Source of the DNA: Rhabdophis nuchalis
Taxonomy: Eukaryota; Chordata; Lepidosauria; Squamata; Natricidae
Assembly (NCBI GenBank): GCA_039707465.1
Contig: CM077648.1
Span: 27,469,119 to 27,533,118, forward strand
Length of the DNA stretch: 64,000 bases
Direction: 5' to 3'
The notes below the pieces were generated by a model. It saw only the letters and a list, made by a program, of their open reading frames with translations, searched no databases and had not been told where the DNA came from. Both the position numbers and the translations under genes were made by a program. This document shows positions 42,646 through 54,670 of the stretch, one piece after another; position 1 is the stretch's first letter, and every line of letters begins with the position of its first letter.

Positions 42646-44337
42646 ATCACATTTACTGGAGAAACTTATTGGGGAAATATTGCAGCAAAATTCCTATGTC
42701 TGAAATAATATTCTTCCCCCTAACTTATTGATGATCTGGTTCAAAGCTAGTATATATTTTGCTGTGCTTGGGCTATGTAACACTTCAGATCAGAAGGCAA
42801 AATATATATATATCTTTCGAATACACAGGGGACAAATGTAGCACCTGTCCATCATGTTCTGCCTGCAGTGCAGCTGTTTGAAGGTCTTGCAGACAGGTGC
42901 TTTGTCCATGGCCCTGTGTGCTCCAGAGCAGCTGTTGAACTTTGAATCCAAAGTGCTGCACAGCCCTTCACTGTACACCCATTCATATCCAGACTAATCT
43001 TTGGCAACCCGTCCCTTCCAACACTGCAATTAAACCCCAAAGGGAGATATCTGGAGGGAACTCCAGCTATAGTGACTTTTCTCTGATTGTGAAAGTTGCA
43101 GAGTGGTGGAGGAATATGCGAAGGGAACAAAACCAAACCAGAAGCTTTTGCTATTTTTCATTCTGCTTTATATCAAAATAAAGTTCCAAGGTATCCTATG
43201 AGTGATACAGAAAAACGAATTCTCATTTTGAAGGAGAGGAAAGCTTTTCAACAATTGCTTTCAGAATAATGCATTCTGATAGAGCAATAATTCGAGTCTG
43301 ATTTGTGTGTGATTTTTTACGAGGTGGATGAAATATACTACTACATAGGCAATACGTAAGCGAAATGCTGTGATGTTTGCCTAGTATGAGGAAAGCTACT
43401 TCCCTTTCTAAAGTTCTCTCTGAATTTGTGATCTGTATAATCTAGTCACATGTGTTTTTTCTTCTTCATTGCCTAAAGTACTTGAGATAATGAATCCATT
43501 TATGTATGCTAGGTTCTGTTTATTTGTTTATTTATTATTTATCATATTTAAGAACCACCCATCAGAGGGGACTGTATATCAGTGTACTACTCATATTCAG
43601 GTTATAGATTTTTGTAGTCCTCTTTTAATGATGCATAATTTCTTCTGCATTGATTGAACCGCTTTCTTCTGCAAGAAAAAGCAAATACATATTCATTTTA
43701 ATATTCTAAAATTGGTTTTTGTCTCTCCACATTTTTTGGGTGACTATAAAGAGACAAACGTTGAAATTTTCTTACTTTCCCCCTCCCCAGGATATATTTG
43801 AAATATGCATTAGCTAAAACCAAACATGTTAAACTAATTAGACTATGCAAATGCAGCTCAGCAGGACTGCTTTTAAAGTCAATTATATTTACCAAATGTT
43901 CAAATAAAAGAAAATCTGTTTCAATAACAACCTAACAACCATGTGGAACAAATAAGGCCTCTAATTAACTTTTCAGAATGTGGTTTAGAGTTCAGCTTTC
44001 CAGTGATGAAAATGTAACTAAATCTGATTCTCTTTTAGTGTCCTGTTTAGCATTGATGAAATTCTGTTATCCAAAGTTCAGACAAGATTCTGGTGTGTGA
44101 TCTTCCTTTGAATGTAGCACCCCTCAATGACCAGCTGTTGAATCCAAAGAAAAGAATTTTTTTTTCAATTATAGCATCTTTTCTTTAGAACTTCTTCCCT
44201 GGGGAAGGACAACAGCCTACATCAGTGTTGACTTACATGCAGGTGGGGAAAACTTTTTTGTCTTTCAATGTATTAAAAGAGATGTTTCTGTTTTTGATAG
44301 TTTTAATTATAGTTTTCTGTTCTGGTAATATTTAATG
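42646..44337. other. Mostly unique DNA; candidate conserved segments
   Basis: No gene supported. 42830-43180 is more GC-balanced with no repeat. 43780-44060 holds CTAATTAG, ATGCAAAT and TCTAATTAAC within 150 bp, words typical of homeodomain/POU-bound conserved non-coding elements. Function is not shown by the sequence. Confidence 0.35.
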
Positions 44338-44400
44338 CAGCCTTCCTCAACCTGGTGTTCCACAAGATGTATTAAATTACAATTTCCATCCAACATGCCC
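44338..44400 (+). mobile_element. hAT-like terminus, cagccttcctcaacctgg type
   Basis: Matches the start of a common reptile hAT-like element (cagccttcctcaacctggtg, then aaattacaatttccatc). It continues into a G-rich GGGA tract (44411-44440). The other end was not found. Confidence 0.5.
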
Positions 44401-44648
44401 ATGTTTTGAGAGAGGGGGGAGGGAGGGAGGAAGGGAAAGGGAAAAAGCACCATGGGTAACAGTTCTTACAGGAGATTACCATCTCAGACAAGCATGGCTG
44501 TCAGTTGAGATGGTGCTCATAAGTACATTTACCATTATAAAAAAACCTAGCTAGCAGATCAGTGGGAATGGAGACGGATATAGCTGAAGCATCATCAACA
44601 TATCTTTCTCACACAACCTCTTCCTATGAAGTAGGGATGCTATTATAT

Positions 44649-44776
44649 CAGTGGTGGGCTTCCATTTTTTTTACTACCAGTTTTCTCGTGCATGTGCTCA
44701 TGCACAGAAGTGTCCGGGTGGGTGGGCAGAGCCTCTCACCGCTGATCTGGACCAAACTGGGAGCCACCTACCTCTG
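44649..44776. mobile_element. hAT-like MITE, CAGTGGTGGG family, 128 bp
   Basis: Starts cagtggtgggcttcc and ends ccacctacctctg. A perfect 8-bp target duplication, tattatat, lies at 44641-44648 and 44777-44784. Close relative of 6386-6525. Confidence 0.85.
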
Positions 44777-44784
44777 TATTATAT

Positions 44785-45104
44785 CTAGGAGTGGAGATGT
44801 CAGTGAGCTGTTGGAGAATGAGGCAAAGAGTGGACCAGGCTTGCAGGCAGATAAAGAAATCTTCCCATTAGTGCAATGACCTTCCCATTTCCATGGACTC
44901 ATCAGCCAGGTATTTTGTAGGTGTTTGTTTTTAGCATGTAGATGTAATCACAAATAAAGTTATCATGAGCCTATAATTAAACACAGTGCAAATAATAGTG
45001 ATAGAAGAGAATATTTATAGCTCAGGGTTCAACTGTGGGATCTCCTCTGAAGGGTCTCCTAGCATTGAAGATGTTAGGGAGTTTGATAATGAAATGTCTG
45101 AAAG
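44785..45104. other. Unique-looking DNA
   Basis: Nothing recognised. Confidence 0.45.
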
Positions 45105-45182
45105 AAAACCGCCCTGGGTCCCTCGTGGAGAAGGGCGGGATATAAATCGAATAAAAATAAAAATAAATAAAATAAATAAAAA
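45105..45182 (+). mobile_element. L2-like LINE 3' terminus
   Basis: accgccctgggtccctcg, gagaagggcgggatataaat and an ATAAA-rich tail identify a terminal fragment of about 75 bp. Confidence 0.6.
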
Positions 45183-46842
45183 CAACCAAGCCCAGAAAAC
45201 ACAAAGGACCCACCACACAGATAGGATAAAAACAGTGTTTAATATTATAACATACTACAAACTATTATGAAATCATTGTTTTATTTTAAATTTTAAAGCA
45301 TTCTAGAGTAAAAATATTTTTAGCTTTATATTTATTTCAGGAGATCCGATGCTGAACAAATTTTGTTGGGTATGCTGATCCCCTTTGAAAGATCAGCATT
45401 CATTTGAACAGCTATCTGAATGCTGATATGTCCATGTCAATAGCAGGCAAGGTTGCAAAAAGAAAAGCATAGTGTAGATAGGTACATTTCATTCATTCAT
45501 TTAATCATTCATTTATTCATTCATCTAAATTTGTATGGCTGCTTATCTTAAACAAAGTGCCTCTTGGGAATGAACAATCATATGATCAATGAAAAACAAT
45601 TGAAATACAATACCAAACAAATTAAATACATATAGCAACCAAGAAATACTGAAGTCTCTAGAAGTTAGCATAACAGATAACAAGGCCCTTCACACATTCA
45701 GGACCGCAGTTCCAGCAACATAGACAGACAGATGAATGGATGGACAGACGGAAGGACGGACGAACGGACAAATAGACATAGATTCTTCCAACAAAAATGA
45801 CTGTTTTTTTTCCCTGTGCTGTGTTCCAACTTGGTAGATGAGCTCAACATAGACGCAAGTGTGGTGAACTCAGGGGATTTACTAAGCATCAATGAAAGCA
45901 TTTTATTGTGCTCTCAAATGCTGTCGTATGTAATTAGCTAACAAATATGATAGGTTTTTCAATTAATCCACCGTGTCCTTCCCAAAGCTCCTTGTGTGTT
46001 ACATCATCCTTCTTTGGGCCAAGAGTTTGTTTCCCCCAGATGATTATCATGGAGCTGCTGACAGGTCTTCTGACTTAGACACAGGAGTAGAGGAACTCTC
46101 CTGTTTATCTAGCACTACTGACAAAGGGAGCACAGGCTGCTGATATGCTTATGCAAAGCACTCTATCAGGCATTACATAGTGTCTGTGTGCTCTGAATGT
46201 TTGGGGTGTGATAAATCAAAGCACATACTTTTTGACATCTTCCTGCTTTCGCTGCAGTGTCAAGTTTCTCCTGGTTGAAATCAGGGTGACAGAAAAATAA
46301 ATGAAAAAGGCCAAATGTGACATCACCAGCCAACTGGCAATAGTCACAGAACAATAAATAATACTTTGTTGGCTTGTACAAATGAACCCCAGATAATATG
46401 CAGTTCATAATTCCTCTAATCTGTACATTAAACCTGTTATGCAATCTATACTATTAAGTATCAAATATTCTATCTAATATGAAGGCTGTTTGGTATGTAA
46501 AAAATGGCAAGACAACGATAGCAAATTATTGTCTTGCATTTAATTGCATTTAATAAACTGTCATAATATTAGCATTGATATTTACTTATTATATATTTTG
46601 AAAATCCCAAACTGTCTATGATGCTACATGACTATGACAAGCAAAAAGGAAGGCTCCTCATATAAATAAGTTATATTTATAATTTTCTCGGGTAGTGAAT
46701 GAAGGTAAAGTTAAAATATTTTCTTGTGGATGGAGCTATATAGATTATACCACCTGTCCCAAACTTCGAAAGTGATTGATTCTAGTTTATTACCAGCACT
46801 GAAATATGATTCAACTGACAATTCAGTTCTCTTCCACAAAAG
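45183..46842. other. Unique DNA with a short ATTC-type repeat; repeat-poor island
   Basis: 45485-45525 is an imperfect (ATTC)n tract next to an LINE-tail-like word (aaatttgtatggctgc). 45720-45775 is a degenerate GACA/GATG run. 45940-46480 is repeat-free, with POU-like (ATATGCTTATGCAAAG) and TGACAG words, and could be regulatory. No gene found. Confidence 0.35.
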
Positions 46843-46844
46843 AT

Positions 46845-46910
46845 CAACTGATAGCATTTTCCTCTCTGGATAACCAAATGCTTTGAGATAGCACAGAAAA
46901 AGAATATTTT

Positions 46911-46957
<47 letters not shown>

Positions 46958-47020
46958 AAAGACTCTTTTTCTGTGCTACCTCAAAGCATTTGGTTATCCA
47001 GAGATGAAAAATGCTATCAG
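46845..47020. repeat. Long inverted repeat around a (TG)n tract
   Basis: The arm 46863-46902 is the reverse complement of 46964-47003 at 39 of 40 positions. Similarity extends outward another ~18 bp on both sides with one indel. The 61-bp spacer is mostly (TG)n (46913-46955). This can form a large hairpin or cruciform. It is not related in sequence to the hammerhead-family foldbacks. Confidence 0.9.
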
Positions 47021-47052
47021 TTTATCCTTTGTGGAGGATATATCTCTATGTC

Positions 47053-47053
<1 letters not shown>

Positions 47054-47141
<88 letters not shown>

Positions 47142-47220
47142 TTTTCTTTCTTTCTATCTATCTATCTATCTCTATAAATTTCTATCTATGTCTGTCTGTC
47201 TTTCTATCTATCTATCTCTA
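47054..47220 (+). repeat. Compound (TATC)n/(TTTC)n array
   Basis: TATC units to about 47114, TTTC units to about 47154, then TATC again with CTGTC and TCTCTA variants. On the minus strand this is GATA repeat, the Bkm-type motif. Confidence 0.95.
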
Positions 47221-47307
47221 TCTCTATATATTTCATATATATGTATATGTTTATGTTCTATCCTGATCAGCTGAGACAGGGGAATAAGTATATGCTTGTG
47301 TCACAAC

Positions 47308-47497
47308 ACCCTGTTAAGGCCCCAATTAAGGGAGGAAGCATAAGGCTTTCCTTTTCTGTCTTTCGGCTCATCACCAGAGACTATCCAGACAGAAAGCTAT
47401 TAGTTTGGATGGTCTCTGGTAATGACCCGAAAGACAGAAAAGGAATGCAGTATGCTTCCTCCCTTAATTGGGGCTTACCAGGATGTTGTGACACAAG
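47308..47497. repeat. Foldback of hammerhead-family module
   Basis: The module without tRNA head or hammerhead occurs twice in opposite orientation. cttgtgtcacaacaccctgt at the left pairs with aggatgttgtgacacaag at the right, through aattaagggagga/tcctcccttaatt and ctttcggctcat. Arms are about 90 bp around agaaagctattagtttgg. A TG tract follows at 47498-47521. Confidence 0.8.
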
Positions 47498-47521
47498 TGT
47501 GTGTGTGTGTGTGTGTGTGTA

Positions 47522-48131
47522 TAAATAAATATTTTGATATCATTTTCCATGGTATTTTAAAAGCATAACTATTTTCCATTTTGTGAACATACAGAAATGA
47601 ATGGTGGTGAAATACATCTTGTTTCATTATTTATATTATTAGACTTAATCATAGGGTGAAGATCTATCAGAACCACCATAGGAAAAGATGAATTGGGAGA
47701 AGTGAATGGAAAATCATGTAAAGTTTTGTACCATAATTCCAAGCAATGCCTGTTTCTCTGGTGAGCTTGCTTCTTCAGTAAAATTATACCAAACCTAGAA
47801 AAATGTCGTAAGTATCCATATGTTTTACAAAAAACAACAACTGCTCTTGGGATTCCTACTTGACCCCTTCAAGATAAGGGATTAGGGAACAAACAAAGAA
47901 GAACTTTTCAAAACTTTCCCGAAATATACAAACAGAAATTGAACATTTTGTCTTTCTTTTAACTGCCTATCCAATTGGGCTATCCATTGAAGGGTACTAA
48001 AATAGTCAAGATGAAAGATTTGACCATGAGTTCAAAGCTTTTAAATATGTGTGCCATGCATTGCAAATGTCTAAAAAAGGGTTGGGCCCAATGATCTATC
48101 TACCATCTTCATATTTCTGACACTCTTCTCT
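47522..48131. other. AT-rich DNA
   Basis: Nothing recognised. Confidence 0.5.
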
Positions 48132-48400
48132 TGTAAAGGGGAAAGTTAAGGTTTCCCTGTTAGTTGTGACCAACTCTAGATGCTCATTTTGTTTCTTGGC
48201 CGAGGGAGCTAGTGTTGTCTGAATACAATTTCCGTGGTCATGTGGCCAACATGGCTATATGCCAAAAGTGCACAGAATGCTGTTACCTTCCCACTGCTAG
48301 CTGGGCAGGAGCTGAAGCAAGTGATGAAAGCTTACTCCACTGCACCGAGCTCGAGTCTTGAACCACGACTGTAAGATGCCCAACTGACCACCTCGTATCT
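48132..48400 (-). mobile_element. Sauria-type SINE, diverged
   Basis: Contains the degraded 3' end (taaggtttccctgttagttg), the ggtcatgtggccaacatgg and acagaatgctgttaccttcc words shared with the 10994 and 13530 copies, and a decayed head. Part of the middle is deleted. Confidence 0.6.
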
Positions 48401-49861
48401 TATAGATATCCCTAAAGATGCCCAATAGAAGGTTAATTCTGAAACAAGGCTGGGAATAGTTTCCCTAGCCTATGTATGGTGGGACTACTCTAGTTATAAT
48501 CCACATCTTTATACTAGCATTAAAAAAAATCCCAAAAGATCAGCAATGTATAAATTTAGTATGTAAACTAATGTCGAATGTTTGTACCATATGAATAGTG
48601 TTGGAAGGATACAATGCAGCTGCATATAAAGAGGCTGAAGATCATCCTACGGTTTATGATCTACACTTATGGAGAACTGTATTTGAAAAAAAAAGTTATG
48701 TATTATAATGTGCACATAAGAATCTTCCTGTAATATTCTCTATAAACAATTGATGTTAGATGTACCCTTTCAAATTTATCTCATCTGTGTTCCAATCAGC
48801 AGAGTTTAAAGCGGGTGAGAGACAGTGGTAATATTTTTAAAAGTCTGCCCTATCACAAGAGACCATCAAACATTGGATATACTTATTGGGCTTTGCCTTC
48901 ATATTAAAGGGCAGCTGAAACAATCTGCCTCATTTTATGGAAATTAGTTGCAGCTGTTGCACTTCTGGCAAGTCGCTTCCTCAGAAAAATTGGATATCCC
49001 TACTCTATAAATATTGCTGCCAATGTATATTTAGTTATATCTTTGTTTATTTAAAACAAACATAAATGGAAGAGTCTTCCCCACCCCTTGGAAATCTTTT
49101 GGAAAGATGAACTGTTGAGTATGTCTCATTCATTCCCTTTCTCTCAACTTGGCCTGCTGCAGCATTTTTCAATTTTGGGGGAATTCCTTGTTTGAAACGT
49201 GCATGCTAATTTAACGGGTTGTGGTGAAGATGAGAGACACTCAGCAAAAGAAGAAGCACGAAAAGTCTACATGGAATCTCTCTGAAGACTACAATTTGGG
49301 AATAAAAAAATAGCAACTATGCAAAGCAGTTGGGATTCATCTCAGCAATATAATGCATGTCAAGGTGATGATATGTGTGTCCTCTGTGGCAAAAAAAATT
49401 GTGGTTGTCTTCAAAAAAGACTTCTGTGTTGCTTTGCAATCTTGGATTTGCACCTCTAACAGCGTGGTGGGTTGAAGCTATAAGACCATGTAAGTGAAAC
49501 AATACAGTCACAAAACTTTACTTTTAGGTACAATCAAATTAAAACACCCTAATGAACATTTGTTCAGGCTATTTGATCATTCTTAACACCATACACATCC
49601 CACAATAAATGAATAGTAGCTGGGCTAGTCTTAATTTCTCTGCTCTGAACTCAGAAAACACAGAGTTCAAAGGAGGTTTCTTCATTCTGTGGCTCAGATT
49701 GTTGTAGGAATTCTGCCATTGGCTTGATAGATTATGTAAATATGATATAAACTTAATCCATAAATGGTTTATTTGTGCATAGCATATTATGTAATTACAG
49801 AAAGCAGCTTTCTAACACAGATTAAGGACTTAGCATATTGGATGGACTTAACCATATAGTA
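48401..49861. other. AT-rich unique-looking DNA
   Basis: No gene or repeat recognised. Confidence 0.5.
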
Positions 49862-50631
49862 CCATGATGGCGAACCTATTTGTCATTTCTCTGGGCCATT
49901 TGTCAGGGCACACGCATTGCCCTGTGAGCTGGCCAGCTTGCATGTGTGCACTGGCCAGCTGACTTAAGCCTTCTTTTGAGGCCATTTTTGCTTTCCCCCC
50001 CCCCCCGGAGACTTCCTTGAAGCTTCCAGAGCACAAAAAAACAGCCTTATGGGTAAACCAGAAGTTTGGGAATGGACTTCTGGTTTGGCCATAGAGCCGT
50101 TTTTCACTCTCCGGAGCCTTCAGGGGCCTTCAGGAAGCTTCCCTTACAGCTCCAGAGGAGAAAAACTGGACCTATGGGGAATCCGGAAGTAACTTCCGGT
50201 TTGGTTTAGGGCTGGTTTGGTTTAGGGCCTTCAGGGAAGTCTCCTGTAGGCCCATAAAGTCTCCAGAGAGTGAAAAACGGCCCTACAGCCAAACCGGAAG
50301 TCATAATTCCTGAACTTCTGGATTCCCCATAGGGCCATTTTTTGCTTTCCAGACCCTTCAGGGGCATTCAGTAGGTTTTCCTGAAGGCTCAAGAGGACAA
50401 AAAAAACAGCCCTACGAGCAAACCGGAAGTGACTTCCAGTTTGTCCATAGGTCCATTTTTGCCCTGCTGACCCTTCAGGAGGGAATGGGGATTTTGCAGT
50501 AACTTTCCCCTGGATTGGGGAAGGAATGGAGATTTTAGAGTATCGTTTCCCTGCCACGCCCACCAAGCCACACCACACCCACCTAGTCATGCCCACAGAA
50601 CCGGTAGTAAAAAATTTGAATCCCACCACTT
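49862..50631. mobile_element. Composite hAT-like repeat block
   Basis: The left part begins ccatgatggcgaacctattt (CAGTGATGGCG family). From about 50040 the sequence changes to tandem-like units built on accggaagt...acttccggtttg and ccttcaggaagcttcc. The right end, gaatcccaccactt, is the complement of the CAGTGGTGGGATTC terminus seen at 20992. Two families are therefore fused or nested. No single flanking duplication fits. A poly(C) run lies at 49997-50006. Confidence 0.6.
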
Positions 50632-50661
50632 GCATTAAAGGAACATGTAAGGGGAACTCTA

Positions 50662-50918
50662 ACATTTATTTATTTATTTATCAAATTTATATACCGGGCC
50701 TATCTCCCAATGGGACTCAGGGCAATGCACAGGAGAGAATAAAATATAAAAAGCAATAAATACAAAATATTAAAAATAAATTAAATTAAGCTGAGCCCGT
50801 GCTAAAATTGTCAATTTAACACCCATTTAAAAATAAGATTAAAATTAGAGTTATGCCAGGCCGGCCTCTTGAAAAAGGTAGTTTTTTAGAGCCTGGCGGA
50901 AGAGGCGCAGGTCCATGA
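50662..50918 (-). mobile_element. L2-like LINE 3' fragment
   Basis: A (TTTA)n lead, then ataccgggcctatctcc and gggactcagggcaatgcac (complement of the L2-like terminus), 3' UTR, and the last codons (gccaggccggcctcttg...ggcggaagaggcgcagg). Confidence 0.75.
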
Positions 50919-51362
50919 TCGGGACCCAGGGCGGCGCACAGAAATTTAAAGATCTAAAAATACAGACAATACAAAATTCTACAAAAGTTAAAACTAAAAT
51001 TAAACAATTTAGCCCGTGCTAAAAAACAATTAACTTAAAAACCCAACTCTAAAAATAGAAACCCTTAAAAATCCAATGTTAAAATCTAACCCAAAATATA
51101 GGCATACACTAACTCTAAGCAAGGCCAGCGAGATGGAACAAATGCGTTTTTAATGAGCGGCGGAAAAGGCGAAGGTCCGTGATGGTACGAAGTTCGGGCG
51201 GTAGGCCATTCCAGAGGGCAGGCGCTGCCACAGAGAAGGCTCTCGCTCTGGGGGCCGCCAGCGAGCATTGTCCGGCAGATGGCACTCTGATGAGGCCCAC
51301 TCTGTGAGAGTGGACAGGTCGAAGGGAGGTAGGAGGTAGGGGGCGGTCTTGCAGATACATTA
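50919..51362 (-). mobile_element. Second L2-like 3' fragment, same orientation
   Basis: Starts directly at gggacccagggcggcgcac, with its own 3' UTR and the last ~80 codons (minus strand: LPPTSLRPVHSHRVGLIRVP, ALWNGLPPELRTITDLRLF, LKTHLFHLAGLA). The 3' UTR differs from that of the neighbouring fragment, so these are two insertions joined head to tail, as at 16511-17632. Confidence 0.78.
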
Positions 51363-52799
51363 ACTTTGGAGCTTTTAATTTAAGTAAAAAAAAATATTTA
51401 ATTTGAAAAAAATATTGTTCCATGTTATCACTTTACATATGAAACCATGTTCTTTCCAAGTATGGGGCCTTAGGCACAATATTCGGTGAAACACTTAACC
51501 ATGGGCAATCCCCTTGTCTGTATGCTCCAAAATATAAAAAAACAAAATTAGCGGAGCTTTTTATTTAAAAGAATCTGAATCTCAACATTTGTTGCATGGA
51601 CCTGTATGCTATTTAAGATTAGAGCCCAAATGGCTTATTGGGAAATGGGATTGTCATGGAAGTCCATTTTGTTGGAAATCCAAGCTTAGGGTGTTTGTCA
51701 TGCTTCTGTTCTCTTTCCCCCTTCTGTTTTATTGCCTGTATAGATGTGTGTGTGTGCGGGGGGGGGGGGTTCAGATGAAATGCTAGATTGTAATTGAGTC
51801 CCTTAGGTTAGCAAGTATCACCTTAGATTAGAGTTACAGCATTTCATGGGTAGGGATTTTTTTTCTTCTTTTTTTGCTCCACAGTTGAGAATCTTGAAAA
51901 GAAGACTGGAATTCTTGGGTGGTCACTGCTGAGGTAGTTTCAAGCATACAAAATATAAAAAGTATGCATGAAATATGCCAGTATATTAAATTAACATCCT
52001 GCAAAAGCTCTCTTTTTAAAATCCAGATGCTTATATTGCTTTTGACAGACTCTCAGCAGTAAAGTTTTAACTTTAAAGAAGGCGCTTTCTGTTTCTGTTT
52101 TCAAGTTAAAAATAATGAAAGGAAAACACACTGAAATTCCCACATTATTAAATAAAACATTTAAATGGCCCAGGGCCAATAATTGTCACGCCATGAACAA
52201 ATGCCTTACGGTAATATGTTCCATAACTGTTTGCTAAAAACTACCAATTTTAACACATTTGCACATGATTAGACACAATAAAAAGTTACTTATTGAAGTT
52301 AGTGAGACAGTAGACTTATGCCCAGGGGAAGGAAAACTTCACTGAATAACTGAATGAGCGAAGTAGTTCAAAATAAGTTCCATGCTGTGAAAACAGATCA
52401 TAAATATGCAGCCATCAAATGATTGCCTTTGTTCTCATAGTCAGGAGGTCAAAATGCTGCTACTTTTCAATGCCATCCTGAGGGATTTAGGCAGAGCCAC
52501 ATTCCTAACAGTAGATACTGGACAAATCCATCCAGATAACATTCAAAAGTAAAACATTATTTAGCAACTATAATAGATACCAGCAGGGAACACAGCTTAC
52601 TCAAAACAACAGATTCAATAGATAAAATGGCATTCTCCCCACTTCATGGAATGTACACTTTATCAAAGGTTCAATTTCCCCCCCACCTCAAGATATATTA
52701 TTAATTTCTCACAATTGCATATCTTCCACCTTTCAAGACGTAAATTCTCTCAAAATGGTGTTCGAGCAATAATAGATAAAATCAGCATCATAATTGTTA
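51363..52799. other. Unique DNA; repeat-poor island 51840-52660
   Basis: A poly(G) run lies at 51759-51769. Over 51840-52660 no repeats are seen, and composition is mixed with CATTTAAATGGCCC and CCAATAATTGTCACG words. This is a candidate for constrained non-coding DNA. No gene supported. Confidence 0.35.
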
Positions 52800-53185
52800 C
52801 AGGCGAACCTCGACTTACAACAGTACATTTAGTGACCCTTTGAAGTTACAACTTCACTTTTAAAAAAGTGACTTCTGACCATTTTTCACAACAGCTCCAT
52901 GGTCATCTGAACAAAATTCAAATGCTTGGCAACTGACTCGTATTTATGACAGTTGTAGGGTCCCAGGCTTATGTGCTCCCCTTTGACAAACCTTCTGACA
53001 AGCGAAATCAATGGGGAAGTCAGATTCATTTAACAATCTCATCACTAATTTTACAAGCGCAGTGATTCACTTAACAACTGCGGCAAGCAAGGCTGTAAAA
53101 TGGAGCAAAACTCACTTAAAAAAGTAGCAACACTTAGCAACAGAAATTTTGGGCTCAATTGTGGTCATAAGTTGAGGACTACCTG
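52800..53185. mobile_element. MITE with TA flanks, 386 bp
   Basis: Starts caggcgaacctcgacttac and ends cataagttgaggactacctg, with TA on both sides. Interior words gcttggcaactgactcg, gacaagcgaaatcaatgg and cacttaacaactgcgg recur at 19490, 30500 and 56900. TA duplications suggest a Tc1/mariner-type non-autonomous element, inferred from two copies. Confidence 0.65.
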
Positions 53186-54504
53186 TATTATCCCCTAGCT
53201 GATAATAATGGTTCAGTGATTCAGCCTTCTGACTGGATCACTGTTCGGGTTGCTTCCCTCCCTCTTTATTGATACTACTGAGAAGGGTAGATATACATTT
53301 TTAAAAACATGTGGATTTCATTGCTATCCTGTCCTTCCTTCAAGGAACAGATAATTTTAGTTTTCATCAATCCTATGTATATTTGTTTTATTTTTCATCA
53401 ATCCTATGTAGCGCATTAGGCTGAAAAGCCATAATTTGCTGAAGTTACCTAGGGAATTTCATTTTGAAAAGGGGATTTAACGCCAAAGGGTCATAGGTCA
53501 AATCGAACTTTATTCACTATGGGCCACTGGTTTCTCTAGCTCTTTGATAAATATTTCACAGAACTGTCGTGTAAACCCAAATGCCCCCAGTCTTATTTAA
53601 GGTTTAAGGATACATTATCATGGATATGTACGTAGAACAGTCCAGATATTGTGTGTTACAAACTTTCACATATTATTGCATATAAACTGTCATTTTTTAA
53701 AGAAATATACAGTATATGAAAAATCAACACTGTAGACATCGTTTTCACTTTCGACAACATAATACAAAGATAGTCTTAACTCCAATATTAATCGTTTCAC
53801 TCTGCCACTCCATAAACAAATCATATCTACATGAACAAATTTATCTATATTTTAATATTTCTATATATAATCTGAATATTATATGTACACCTGCAGCCTT
53901 ACCCTATTTCAGTATTTCCACAACATTTATATCTTCCCTTTTTCTTGAATAAAAACATTATTATATGGTTTTATATGTTATTTTATAAAACATTATATGT
54001 TATTCATTATATGAATAACATGTTATTCCTTGTTCTCTTTGTCTATATTCTCCTCAATTAACTTTTGTCTTATACACATAATATATAGCTACCATCTTAT
54101 TTACAAAGCAATCAGTCTTATATACAGGGTCTTATTTTTATTTATAGACCCTTTCATTTTACTCTTCACCAAAAACTCTTTTTCCAACCCATCAAATATA
54201 TAACTCTACCCACCTCCATACCACTTTGAAATATAATCATTTTCTCCATTCCCAAGCTACAGTTGAATTTTCTTTCTTTATATACAGCTATTCATTCAGA
54301 TGTAAGGTTAATCTATATTCTATTACTAGCTCATATAAGAGTCATCACCTTTTTATATAATTCAAATGTCACTCTTAATTCCTTTAAGTTTCTTTCACTT
54401 CTTTCTTTTTATTTACTGATTATGTTTTTCCTGAGATTCATTCTTGATAATCAAATTAACCATGCTTTTTTCTTTGTGTACATGCGAATAGTCATGTTTA
54501 AATC
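53186..54504. other. AT- and pyrimidine-rich DNA
   Basis: 53700-54500 is strikingly pyrimidine-rich on the plus strand (tctttgtctatattctcctc-like runs), which recalls an old minus-strand L1 3' UTR, but no tail or duplication was found. A direct repeat, tttcatcaatcctatgta, occurs near 53355 and 53390. Confidence 0.4.
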
Positions 54505-54670
54505 ACCTATTACCATGATAGCAAACCTATGGCACGCATGCCAGAGGTGACACACAGAGCCCTCTCTGCTGCACATGTGTTGTCATCCCAGGCCAGATCT
54601 CTCTGGCGCTTCTTTCATGAGTTTCTGTTTCTCTGAAAACTGTGAAAAAGAAGTTCACAAAAGAAAAAGA

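Noticed and set aside
44880..44906. Minus-strand CTGATGAG followed by GGAAATGGG, superficially hammerhead-like
   Set aside because: Stem II cannot form between the core halves, there is no valid stem III or NUH site, and it is not repeated elsewhere.
46913..47274. Open frames of about 86-117 codons with repeated LSIY/CVCV residues
   Set aside because: They are translations of the TG, TATC and TTTC microsatellites and have no protein meaning.
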